Part shown: piece after piece, positions 35,877-44,261 of the stretch
Layout of the letters: each line of letters starts with the position of its first letter
Position numbering within the stretch: position 1 is the first letter of the stretch
Assembly (NCBI RefSeq): GCF_002117005.1
Contig: NZ_CP021023.1
Location: 744,001-808,000 of the forward strand
Source of the DNA: Sedimentisphaera salicampi
GTDB taxonomy: Bacteria; Planctomycetota; Phycisphaerae; Sedimentisphaerales; Sedimentisphaeraceae
Direction: 5' to 3'
DNA length: 64,000 bases
Position numbers and translations under genes: made by a program
The notes under the pieces: generated by a model
The model's input: only the letters and a program-made list of their open reading frames with translations
What the model was told of the DNA's origin: nothing
Database searches by the model: none

Positions 35877-35904
35877 TTGCATTAAGCCGCAATTTCTATA
35901 AAAT
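35877..35904 (+). promoter_or_regulatory. Promoter of tRNA-Lys
   Basis: TTGCAT (35877-35882), 16-base spacer, TAAAAT (35899-35904), 17 bases before the tRNA. Confidence 0.6.
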
Positions 35905-35921
35905 CCGCCTTCCTATCAAAG

Positions 35922-35994
<73 letters not shown>

Positions 35995-35997
35995 TTA

Positions 35998-36033
35998 GCC
36001 CTTCTCTGCTTAATTGCAGGGAAGGGCTTTTTC
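35998..36033 (+). terminator. Terminator of tRNA-Lys
   Basis: GCCCTTC and GAAGGGC arms with inner CTGC/GCAG pairing, then TTTTTC, directly after the tRNA. Confidence 0.85.
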
Positions 36034-36049
36034 TTGGAAATTTTTATTT

Positions 36050-36253
36050 TTATTCAGCTTTGTGTTCTTGGTCGTTTTCGCTGTTTTCGTCTTGATCTAT
36101 TTTATCTTGGCTGCACCCTTTGTTTCTCGCAGGGCAGTCTGCCGGGCAGCCTTTCCCGCAGGGCGTTTCGCCCTTTGAGGATTTAACAAAAGAATACACA
36201 AGGAAAACGGCCGCAAAAACTACCACAGCCCCCACAATAATCTTTTCTATCAT
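36050..36253 (-). CDS. FeoB-associated Cys-rich membrane protein
   Basis: 67 residues. One transmembrane helix at the N-terminus (MIEKIIVGAVVVFAAVFLVY), then a Cys-rich segment (CGKGCPADCPARNKGC) and a very acidic tail. This is the small FeoB-associated family found after feoB in many anaerobes, thought to help ferrous iron passage or FeoB assembly, perhaps in the place of FeoC. Gap to feoB is 13 bases, the same operon. GGAG lies before the ATG. Confidence 0.9.
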   Translation of the reverse strand: MIEKIIVGAVVVFAAVFLVYSFVKSSKGETPCGKGCPADCPARNKGCSQDKIDQDENSENDQEHKAE

Positions 36254-36266
36254 AATTGCTCCTTTC

Positions 36267-38315
36267 CTAAGTTATGAGGATCCCCATCTGATACACCGCA
36301 GCAGTAATCACAAATGCCAGGACAGTGAGCCCGATAAACTGCCCCATAGCAAATGCCCAAGACTGCGTTTCTTTTCTGCAAATTGCCACCGTCGCCACGC
36401 AGGGCGTGGATATCAGGCAGAACAGCATAATGCAGAAGCCCTGGAGCGGTGTGTATTGCTCTTTAAGTTTCTCTCTGAGCGGTTTTGATTCGGCCCCTGC
36501 ATCCCCGAGCGAATTCACGATACCCATCTGAGCCACGAACACCTCTTTTGCAGCGAATGCGCCGAGAAGTGCGGTTCCGATTTTATAATCGAAACCCATA
36601 AGCTTTGTTGCCGGCTCGATAGTGGTTGCAATCCTGCCTGCTGCAGTATGCTTGAGCTCTGCGGCCTGCGCCTGTTTCGGCACCATTCCCGCTGTTTGTT
36701 CTTCCGGAAGCTTTGGGTAGCTGGTCATAGCCCAGAGTATGATTGAGATAGCCAGAATAAGGGTACCGGCCTTCTTTAGGTATAGCCAGCTTTTCTGCCA
36801 CATATGGGTAAAGACGCTTCTGAGCGTCGGAACGCGGTATGGAGGCAGCTCCATAAGCATCACTGTATTTTTGCCCTTGAATAGCGTTTTGCGGAGCACC
36901 TTGGCCAGAATAATCGCAAGCAGTATGCCAATAACATACATACTCCACATCATAAACCCGTGCAGATGCTTTGGGAAGAATGCAGGGATTATCAGGGCGT
37001 ATATCGGCAGCCTCGCTCCGCAGCTTATTAGCGGAAGAATCATAATCGTAGTAAGCCTGCTTCTGCGTTCGTTGAGTATTCGGGTGCCCATAATTGCGGG
37101 TACGGTGCAGCCAAAGCCGATAAGCATCGGGATAAAGCTCTGCCCGTGAAGACCGATTTTCTTCATAATTCTGTCCATCAGGAATGCAGCCCTTGCCATA
37201 TATCCGGAATCTTCAAGCACCGCAATCGCAAGGAACAGAAATATAATATTAGGCAGAAACACGACCACTCCGCCAACTCCGCCTATGATTCCATCAACAA
37301 TCAAAGACTGAAGCGGGCCTTCTGCGCCTGCCGGCCAGGCAGAGTTTACAAAGCCTTTGAGCAAATCGAAGCCGTTCTCTATTACTGTCATCACAGGATC
37401 GCCGAGCCAGAATGTGAGCTTGAACACAAGATACATCATCCCGAAGAATATCGGCAGCCCGAGCACCCTGTTTAGCAGGATTTTGTCTATAGCATCGCTG
37501 GCATCGTGCCTTATCTCCACAGTTTTGCGTACAGTCTGCTCGAAGAGCCCCGAGATAAACCCGTACCGCTTCTCTGCCATAAGGATGTGCGGATTGTCGC
37601 CGTACATACGGTTCAGCTCTGAGATTGCCTCCTGAGCCACTTTTGCAGCATTCTCGCCGAATTCGTTTATATCGCAGTCCATCTGAAGAAGCTGAAGGGC
37701 GTGGTAGCGGGCTTTTTTCTCGTCTCCGGCGGTAACCTCTTTGGAGATCAGGCATGTGAGCCTTTCGAGCCTTTCTTCTATATCGCTGCCGTAGTTGATT
37801 CTGTTGTCGAATTCCCGCCGGCAGTTATGCTCGTAAACAACAGCATCCAGAAGCTCTTTTATCCCCTCGCCCTTGTTGCCCACCGTGGATACGGCAGTTC
37901 CGTTCAGGAAGGTACCGATCTTTTCTTTATCGTATTCAAGGCCGTTCTTAGTTGCCACATCATACATATTCAACGCTGCAACCAAAGGCTTGTTCAGTTC
38001 GAAAAGCTGGGTAGTGAGAAAGAGGTTTCTCTCGAAATTGTTGGAATCTATTACATTTACAATCACATCGCACTCATCGCTGAGAACGAAATCCCTCGCA
38101 ACCTTCTCATCCATTGAATGTGCGGAGATGCTGTATGTACCGGGCAGGTCAACAATTCTGATTCTATAGCCCTTATGCTCGCACCACCCTTCAACCTTCT
38201 CTACTGTAACCCCGGGATAATTGCCTACATGCTGCTTTGCGCCAGTAAGGCTGTTGAAAACGCAGCTTTTACCGCAGTTGGGATTGCCAGTGAGTCCTAC
38301 TGTTATTTGTTCCAT
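36267..38315 (-). CDS. feoB: Ferrous iron transporter FeoB
   Basis: About 682 residues. The cytosolic G domain has G1 GNPNCGKS, G3 DLPGTYS and G4 NMYD, followed by the GDI helical region (about 175-270) and the membrane part with two Gate-type repeats (FLPNIIFLFLAIAVLEDSGY; GCTVPAIMGTR; LISCGARLPIY). It imports Fe(II) across the inner membrane, an expected route in an anaerobe. The start MEQITVGL is chosen because family members begin here and GGA lies 7 bases before it; the frame extends to 38342, overlapping feoA. Operon order is feoA-feoB-Cys-rich protein. Confidence 0.96.
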   Translation of the reverse strand: MEQITVGLTGNPNCGKSCVFNSLTGAKQHVGNYPGVTVEKVEGWCEHKGYRIRIVDLPGTYSISAHSMDEKVARDFVLSDECDVIVNVIDSNNFERNLFLTTQLFELNKPLVAALNMYDVATKNGLEYDKEKIGTFLNGTAVSTVGNKGEGIKELLDAVVYEHNCRREFDNRINYGSDIEERLERLTCLISKEVTAGDEKKARYHALQLLQMDCDINEFGENAAKVAQEAISELNRMYGDNPHILMAEKRYGFISGLFEQTVRKTVEIRHDASDAIDKILLNRVLGLPIFFGMMYLVFKLTFWLGDPVMTVIENGFDLLKGFVNSAWPAGAEGPLQSLIVDGIIGGVGGVVVFLPNIIFLFLAIAVLEDSGYMARAAFLMDRIMKKIGLHGQSFIPMLIGFGCTVPAIMGTRILNERRSRLTTIMILPLISCGARLPIYALIIPAFFPKHLHGFMMWSMYVIGILLAIILAKVLRKTLFKGKNTVMLMELPPYRVPTLRSVFTHMWQKSWLYLKKAGTLILAISIILWAMTSYPKLPEEQTAGMVPKQAQAAELKHTAAGRIATTIEPATKLMGFDYKIGTALLGAFAAKEVFVAQMGIVNSLGDAGAESKPLREKLKEQYTPLQGFCIMLFCLISTPCVATVAICRKETQSWAFAMGQFIGLTVLAFVITAAVYQMGILIT

Positions 38316-38338
38316 ATTATTGTTCCGGTGTTTGGTTT

Positions 38339-38575
38339 TCAATTTGATATATCCGCAAGATCCACTTCAATGTTCCCCGCATTCTCGCACCTGATTGAGA
38401 TAAAGGCATTGCCGAGTTTTACTTCTATCGGATCTCCCAAAGGCGCAAAACGAAGAACTTTAACGCAAGCCCCTGCTCGGAGCCCCATTTCTACGAAACG
38501 CTTTAGATATCTGTCTTCTGCAGATATGCTTTTTATCGTGCAAATTTTGCCCGCAGGCACTTCAGTAAGCTTCAT
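38339..38575 (-). CDS. feoA: FeoA, SH3-like accessory protein of iron uptake
   Basis: 78 residues with the FeoA pattern: KLTEVPAGK at the start, RYLKRFVEMGLRAGACVKVLR in the middle, and DPIEVKLGNAFISIR near the end. This small cytosolic beta-barrel binds FeoB and supports ferrous iron transport. The feoB start follows 23 bases later. No obvious Fur box was identified in the upstream 38576-38671 stretch. Confidence 0.93.
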   Translation of the reverse strand: MKLTEVPAGKICTIKSISAEDRYLKRFVEMGLRAGACVKVLRFAPLGDPIEVKLGNAFISIRCENAGNIEVDLADISN

Positions 38576-38671
38576 AATCCTTTGCCCTAATTGCTTCCGA
38601 GAAAAATGTTAGTCTTTCCTAAACTTTTAAGGAGAAGTATAACTCAATGAAAAAAAATTTCAAACTAAAAT

Positions 38672-39186
38672 TTCAGAATACCAAGCTTCGTGTGCGACAA
38701 TATTTTTTGGCAAAGCTTTTTTAAGCCGAATCTATACGCCGCAGGCGGACAGACGCAGAGGAAATATATATAATCCACAGATTACACGGATTACACAGAG
38801 GTTTTTAAATAGATATATCATTCTCTCTCTCCGATTGCTCTCCGCCTCCGGCGGACAGGCTCGGTATAAATCAAATTTACATTGGAGGGGGGACAGGCAC
38901 ATAAATGAGGGAAGGCTCTCTGCCGGCAAGGACGGCGCCACGCAATACACAATTTTATTCTTATGCGGAAAATGTGTTTTTGACACGGAGATACCGGAGG
39001 AAACGGAGGGGAGATGTGATTTTGACAGGATTTACAGCCCCGAACCGCTTTTGCTACGGGGCAAGGATTGACAGGATAAATATTAAATAAGGAAAAGGCG
39101 GAGAGAAATTTTTCAGCCGCTAATCAGCACTAATTATTCACTGATGATCTGCATTTTGCCCAAAAAAATTCAGAATACCAAGCTTC
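38672..39186 (+). repeat. Dispersed mosaic repeat, copy B, flanked by an 18-base direct repeat
   Basis: The interior 38690-39168 starts with GTGTGCGACAAT plus a T run, like the MITE at 20379, and ends with GCATTTTGCCCAAAAAAA, where the final 12-base end is missing. TTCAGAATACCAAGCTTC occurs immediately outside both sides (38672-38689 and 39169-39186). The interior carries CCGCAGGCGG and CCGCCTCCGGCGG palindromes and blocks shared with 16205-16445, 52860-52990 and, inverted, 55870-55990. No gene is present from 38576 to 39394. Confidence 0.75.
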
Positions 39187-39330
39187 TGATTGCGTTAATA
39201 ATTCGGGTCATTCCCCAAGTATTTATTGGACAGAGCTTTGCGTAATTGATTGATATTTTTCTTCAGTGAAAGTGCTCGAAAACTTCCAATATTTTTCAGG
39301 TCGGGCGGGTTTTAGACAAATACTCTTAAC

Positions 39331-39378
39331 AAAAACAAAAGGACGCAGAGAAGAGTCCCTGCGTCCTTGAGTGTTTAG
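39331..39378 (-). terminator. Terminator of the 39395-41956 gene
   Basis: Minus strand: AAGGACGCAG and CTGCGTCCTT arms with a 10-base loop, then TTGTTTTTG, directly after the stop codon. Confidence 0.8.
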
Positions 39379-39394
39379 TTATTTGTAATTATGA

Positions 39395-41956
39395 TTAGTA
39401 AAGCGGTTCAGGCCAGAGCTCTGTTTGAAGCCATTCGCCTGCCATCAGTGCATAATCGGGGAGGTTTATCTCGCCGCTGTCATCAACATCAGCGCTGTTG
39501 TCTGGAAGCGGGATCGTTGTGCTGGAAACGTCTGCAAGATAGAGGATTTCCGCTGGAGCAAGGGCATAGTCGTAGATCTGCACCTCATCCATATCACCTT
39601 CCATACGAGACCATGTGCCTTCTCTAACGCCGCCGAGGCTGGCATTGACAATCTCGCTGCCTATAATCTCAGTATCAGCGCCATAGTTTATTTCAGCGGG
39701 CAGACCGTCTATATATATAGTTGCCTTGGATGCACCAGCATCTTTAACAAATGCGTAGTGAACCCATCTCTGATCTGCATCTGAAGGATAGTACTCGGTA
39801 ACACCATCCAGCTCACCATCTCCTGAGCCTGAGAAGAATCTGACTATTTTGTCCGGCGTAAGATTGATTCTTACAGACTGATCGCCCCAGTCGCTCCTGT
39901 AGGCTCTCATAACATCACGCCACTCACCGTTATCAGGAACCTTCAGCCACATTGAAACAGAAACCTGATCTGTAACGCTGCTGAAGACCTCTCCCGGGAT
40001 GAGGAAGTGGAAGTTTCCGTCGAAGTCTGCATAGCCGCTGCCGTTATACCCGCCTGAAGACTGAACAACTGCGGTCTCTTCCGCTGATGAAGGATAGGCA
40101 TCGTAGCCGTTTCCTGAGATATCGAAGATTGTGTTCGGATCGGTTATGCCGTTGAAGTCGTAATGTACGAGTTTGTGAGCCTGATCGGGCTGTTCAGCGG
40201 TAATAACATTCTCTGATTCCAGCCACTGACCTGCCATATACAGCATATCATCCTCATCTACCACGCAGTCGTGGTTGAAGTCTGCTGTCTGGAGGAATGA
40301 GTCGGGCGTGCCGTCGCCTGTGGAGTCCCAAACGCAGCGAGGAGATTGTATCGAAACATTATCAATCAGAACCATTCCGCTGCCTGCAGGAGCTGAGGCG
40401 GTTTCCTCGCCAATCTGAATGTGAATCTTCTTCACCTGAGTAAGATCAACGCCCTGAGGGGAGGCATCTGCAAGGTCTGCATTGAATTTGAAGCCTGAAT
40501 CCCAGTTTACAATAGGGCCGAAAGCAATATCATCAACATCACCAGCGTAGCTGAGCTTTGCCTGATTGCCAAGGTCGTCTTCTAAGATGAGATAAATCGG
40601 CTCGACGTCGTTATCTTCGCTTCCCTTGAAATTGAACCCAACAGCCTGGATTTCCTCTCTGGTGAAATCCTGAACCGTGTCAAACGTTTTTGTTACCAGT
40701 GAGTAGTATGGGGCCTCGTCGTTGTTGTAGTACACCGGCATCATCTGGCCGTGTGCAAAGCCGCTCTGTTCCACATAAGGTGATTCAGGATATCCTACCT
40801 GCGAGCCAGTTCCATTGCCCGGGACAACCACGGGAGTTGAATAGCCAACGCCGTCGTGCCATGTTTGGTACACCCTATTGCCTTCATCGCCGGTGTAATC
40901 CTCGAAATCATCAATCATAAACGTTTCCTGCGGGGTGAAAGACCAAACATCGCCGGTCCAGATCTCTGTGCCGTCTGCGCTCACTTCATCTACTCTCCAG
41001 TAGTGCGTGAGACCCATAATGTAGTCAACAGCGATCTCGTTCGGGTCTATTCTGCCCAGATAAAGATCGGAGCTTGTGTCTGCCGCCTCTACGTCTGCCT
41101 CATTATAACCGAGGTAAACATCGTGCTTATCGGCCTCTATGCCGGCAGTCCAGTCGAGCATATCGCGGTCGTAATCAATACCTGCGCTGTTGTTTGCGGG
41201 GATCGGATTGCTTGCAAAAGTAAGCTCAAGGCTCGCAGTAACTATGGTTTCGTCGTTCTCTTCATCATATTCCGCTGCAATCCCGAGATCCTGCTTGGTT
41301 GAAACAATCTTTCCGTTGTTAACATAATCATTAACTTGAGAAACTTGATCGCCGTCAATAATGAGAGTTCCATCGGAGATATTAACTACTGTAGGCTCTG
41401 TTGTGCTCTGGCCTCTTATATCAATCTCTCCAGCTATAACGGTGCCGCCGTCGAGATTCAAGACCCCCGAAGCATCGCCGTACATACCCATCGCAAGCTT
41501 TGTGCCCACATCAAGCAGCCCGCCAGTCATGTTGACAGCGGCTTTTGTCTGACCGCCGAGGGTAAACCAGCCGCCGGTGGAAATGGTTCCGCCGCTCATG
41601 TTGAGAGTTGCTTCCATACCGCTTCTATTATCTTTACACATCACGAATTTATCGCTGACATTCAGGCTTCCGCCGGATACATTCATCTCGAAAACACCGT
41701 CTGCAGTGGCTTTTCCGAGATAAGCCTGATTCACCTCAAGATCAACAGTTGAGTCCATCTCCATCAGCGGACTCCACTTGTTGTCGAAATAAAGAATATC
41801 TCCTGGCGCAGGAACGCCTTTGTCGCCCCAGTAGTTGTCTGGGTCGCTTATGAGATTGTTGTTCGGGTCTCCGCCGCTCCAGTAATGGTCTTCCGCCATT
41901 GCTGCGCCGGCGGTAAAGATTAGAAGTGCTGTTAAAACGAATACTATTTTTTTCAT
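39395..41956 (-). CDS. Secreted strand-loop/LamG protein with two dockerin-like segments
   Basis: 853 residues. Signal peptide (1-21), then a strand-loop region (about 22-235) with HYWSGG and repeated MSGGTIS, MTGGLLD and LDGGTVI units, a fibronectin-III-like domain (about 250-345), a jelly-roll-like region (about 350-575), a dockerin-like motif (about 588-610, DFNHDCVVDEDD), a LamG domain (about 635-805) and a second dockerin-like motif near the end (DVDDSGEINLPDYALMAGEW). No catalytic residues were recognised. Residues 1-~230 are almost the same as in the shorter PEP-CTERM protein encoded just upstream (42151-42942), and the upstream ~130 bases are duplicated as well. Probably involved in binding plant or algal polysaccharide with the adjacent hydrolase locus. 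Confidence 0.8.
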   Translation of the reverse strand: MKKIVFVLTALLIFTAGAAMAEDHYWSGGDPNNNLISDPDNYWGDKGVPAPGDILYFDNKWSPLMEMDSTVDLEVNQAYLGKATADGVFEMNVSGGSLNVSDKFVMCKDNRSGMEATLNMSGGTISTGGWFTLGGQTKAAVNMTGGLLDVGTKLAMGMYGDASGVLNLDGGTVIAGEIDIRGQSTTEPTVVNISDGTLIIDGDQVSQVNDYVNNGKIVSTKQDLGIAAEYDEENDETIVTASLELTFASNPIPANNSAGIDYDRDMLDWTAGIEADKHDVYLGYNEADVEAADTSSDLYLGRIDPNEIAVDYIMGLTHYWRVDEVSADGTEIWTGDVWSFTPQETFMIDDFEDYTGDEGNRVYQTWHDGVGYSTPVVVPGNGTGSQVGYPESPYVEQSGFAHGQMMPVYYNNDEAPYYSLVTKTFDTVQDFTREEIQAVGFNFKGSEDNDVEPIYLILEDDLGNQAKLSYAGDVDDIAFGPIVNWDSGFKFNADLADASPQGVDLTQVKKIHIQIGEETASAPAGSGMVLIDNVSIQSPRCVWDSTGDGTPDSFLQTADFNHDCVVDEDDMLYMAGQWLESENVITAEQPDQAHKLVHYDFNGITDPNTIFDISGNGYDAYPSSAEETAVVQSSGGYNGSGYADFDGNFHFLIPGEVFSSVTDQVSVSMWLKVPDNGEWRDVMRAYRSDWGDQSVRINLTPDKIVRFFSGSGDGELDGVTEYYPSDADQRWVHYAFVKDAGASKATIYIDGLPAEINYGADTEIIGSEIVNASLGGVREGTWSRMEGDMDEVQIYDYALAPAEILYLADVSSTTIPLPDNSADVDDSGEINLPDYALMAGEWLQTELWPEPLY

Positions 41957-42090
41957 AGTACGCCTCCGATTAAATTAAAAAATAAAACACGAATTTCACT
42001 ACAGATTTGATTTTACTGCCTTGCGAAGCGAATACCAAGGCAAAAACACCGCCAAAATTCACATATTTTTCACTGATTTGTAAACACAGC
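41957..42090 (-). repeat. Duplicated upstream region (pair with 42943-43077)
   Basis: The ~130 bases before the 39395-41956 gene closely match those before the 42151-42942 gene, including the AGGCGTACTATG start context. The second copy runs into the 3' end of the XylR-like gene, so the ancestral order was regulator then secreted protein, and this copy arose by tandem duplication. Confidence 0.85.
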
Positions 42091-42150
42091 TTTTCCCTAT
42101 GCTAACTGCATACGCTTTAAGCAGACGGTCTTAAAAACTGCAAAATCAAA

Positions 42151-42942
42151 TTAAGATCTGCGTTTCTTCCTGAGAGCAAAAAAACCAGCAGAAAGAAAAG
42201 CGAGAGTTGCAGGCTCCGGAGCAGTTACAAGTGTCTGATCCAAATTGGAATCATAGCTTGCAGTTACATCATAGGAAGTAGTGGAAACTATTTTTCCTGC
42301 ACTGACGAAGCTTAGAACATCCGATACCTTATCACCTTCAAGTTTTAGAGTTCCATAAGATATGTTAATCTTTGTAGGCTCTGTTGTGCTCTGGCCTACG
42401 ATATCAATCTCTCCAGCCATAACGGTGCCGCCGTCGAGATTCAAGACCCCCGAAGCATCGCCGTACATACCCATCGCAAGCTTTGTACCCACATCAAGCA
42501 GCCCGCCAGTCATGTTGACAGCAGCTTTTGTGTTGCCGCCGAGGGTAAACCAGCTGCCGGTGGAAATCGTTCCGCCGCTCATGTTGAGAGTTGCTTCCAT
42601 ACCGCTTCTATTATCTTTACACATCACGAATTTATCGCTGACATGCAGGCTTCCGCCGGATACATTCATCTCGAAAACACCGTCAACAGTGGCTTTTCCG
42701 AGATAAGCCTCAGCAACCTCAAGATCAACAGTTGAGTCCATCTCCATCAGGGGATTCCACTTGTTGTCAAAAAAGAGGGTGTCTGCCGGTGCCGGAACGC
42801 CTTTGTCGTCCCAGTAGTTATCGGGATTATTAATCAAGTTGTCTTGCTCGCTTCCGCCGCTCCAGTAATGATTAGTTGCTGCCAACGTTTCGCCTGCTGC
42901 TAAAACGGAAAACAGCAATAAAAAGAATACTATTTTTTTCAT
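42151..42942 (-). CDS. PEP-CTERM paralogue of the downstream strand-loop protein
   Basis: 263 residues. Signal peptide (1-21), strand-loop region with the same HYWSGG, MSGGTIS and MTGGLLD units as the protein at 39395-41956, then a short C-terminus APEPATLAFLSAGFFAL and RKKRRS, a PEP-CTERM anchor handled by exosortase. It therefore has the same outer domain but a different fate: membrane or exopolymer sorting versus the dockerin-like tail of its sister. It follows the XylR-like gene on the same strand at 128 bases and may be its regulatory target (inference). Confidence 0.85.
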   Translation of the reverse strand: MKKIVFFLLLFSVLAAGETLAATNHYWSGGSEQDNLINNPDNYWDDKGVPAPADTLFFDNKWNPLMEMDSTVDLEVAEAYLGKATVDGVFEMNVSGGSLHVSDKFVMCKDNRSGMEATLNMSGGTISTGSWFTLGGNTKAAVNMTGGLLDVGTKLAMGMYGDASGVLNLDGGTVMAGEIDIVGQSTTEPTKINISYGTLKLEGDKVSDVLSFVSAGKIVSTTSYDVTASYDSNLDQTLVTAPEPATLAFLSAGFFALRKKRRS

Positions 42943-43070
42943 AGTACGCCTCCGATTAATTTAAAAATACAATACGAATTTCACTACAGGTTTGATTTTA
43001 CCGCCTTGCAAAGCGAATCCCAAGGCAAAAACACCGCCAAAATTCACACATTTTCCACCGATTTGTAAAC

Positions 43071-44261
43071 TCAGCCTGTTCTTTCAGTACGGAGGTCTCT
43101 TCGGTACTGCGTTGGTGAAATACCCTTTTGTTTCTTGAAATACCTTGATACGTGGTCAGGGTCTGGGAAGTGCATTTTATAGGCAATTTCGGAGATAGTC
43201 ATATTTGTTTCAATAAGCAGCTCACAGATTTTTCTGATTCTGCACCTTCGGATATAATCGTGTACAGAGCATTTCAGGTGTCTTTTGAATTTGTTGTACA
43301 GGAACTGCCTTGAGCAGCACACTTCATCGCAAACATCTTCTGTTTGTATGGGCAGCATAACATTGTCTCTAATAAATCGAAGGGCTTTTGCAACGCTCTG
43401 ATCTCTCACAGCTATAAAATCTGTTGACTGCCTTACAGAAATTCTCCCCGGTTCAACGTGGAGCGTTGCAGGCGGGCATTTCTCTCCATCCATCAATTTC
43501 ACGAGAAGTTTTGCAGCTTCAAAGCCGCAGTCTCTGGTTTTCAGGTTTATGCTGGAGAGTGTCGGCGTTGTGAAATTGCAGATCAGATCATCATTATCCA
43601 CTCCCAGCACAGAAACCTCATCAGGAACTTTAATATCCAGCCTCTTGCAGGCCTCTATAACGTGTTTGCCGCAGAAGTCGCTGCAGGCAAATATTCCAAT
43701 AGGTTTCGGGATAGAATCAAGCCATTTTTCCATCCCGGCACGGAAAGGCTCCTTCATTGTGTATTTCCCGGGAGGCTCGTAAAAAAAACTCCGCAGCCCC
43801 TTGCACTGATTTTCAACTATCTGCTTGAAATGCTCGAATCTTGCGTTGCACCAGTCGAAATCCTGCAGGCCAACGTATCCGAAGTATGAATGTCCGTAGC
43901 TAACGAGGTGTTTGACGGCCTCACGCGCAACCATCTGATTGTTCACCTGTATCAGATAATCGCCTTTGGCAAAGCCTCTTGAAGCGGAAGCGAGAATTGT
44001 CGGCACTCCGAAATCGGGGAGCGAATCGATATAAACAGATTCCACCATAATTATCCCGCTAACGCCTTTCGCCTCTTGTGAGACGTATTTTATGAAAGCG
44101 TGTTCTTTGAGCTCTGTGGCGATTTCTGCATCAATAATTTTGAAACGGAGATTTTTTACAACCCTCCCGTAGCTGCTGATTCCCTTGAGCAGCTCTCGTC
44201 CATTGCTTTTTGTTCTGTCTATAACTAAAAGTATTGAGCGAGGGTCAAACAAAGTTTTCAC
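43071..44261 (-). CDS. XylR-like transcription regulator (LacI-type sensor, AraC-type HTH)
   Basis: 396 residues. Residues about 8-280 form a periplasmic-binding-protein-like sensor of the LacI/XylR type (GIIMVESVYID, GYVGLQDFDW, SVLGVDNDDLICN), and residues about 290-390 an AraC-type double helix-turn-helix with CCSRQFLYNKFKRHLKCSVHDYI and ISEIAYKMHFPDPDHVSRYFKK. This architecture is that of XylR, which activates xylose or other pentose genes when sugar binds. It overlaps the upstream GH-A hydrolase gene by 4 bases (ATGA), so the two are translated together, and it precedes two secreted-protein genes. The ligand is not known; xylose or arabinose are plausible from the context. Confidence 0.93.
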   Translation of the reverse strand: MKTLFDPRSILLVIDRTKSNGRELLKGISSYGRVVKNLRFKIIDAEIATELKEHAFIKYVSQEAKGVSGIIMVESVYIDSLPDFGVPTILASASRGFAKGDYLIQVNNQMVAREAVKHLVSYGHSYFGYVGLQDFDWCNARFEHFKQIVENQCKGLRSFFYEPPGKYTMKEPFRAGMEKWLDSIPKPIGIFACSDFCGKHVIEACKRLDIKVPDEVSVLGVDNDDLICNFTTPTLSSINLKTRDCGFEAAKLLVKLMDGEKCPPATLHVEPGRISVRQSTDFIAVRDQSVAKALRFIRDNVMLPIQTEDVCDEVCCSRQFLYNKFKRHLKCSVHDYIRRCRIRKICELLIETNMTISEIAYKMHFPDPDHVSRYFKKQKGISPTQYRRDLRTERTG

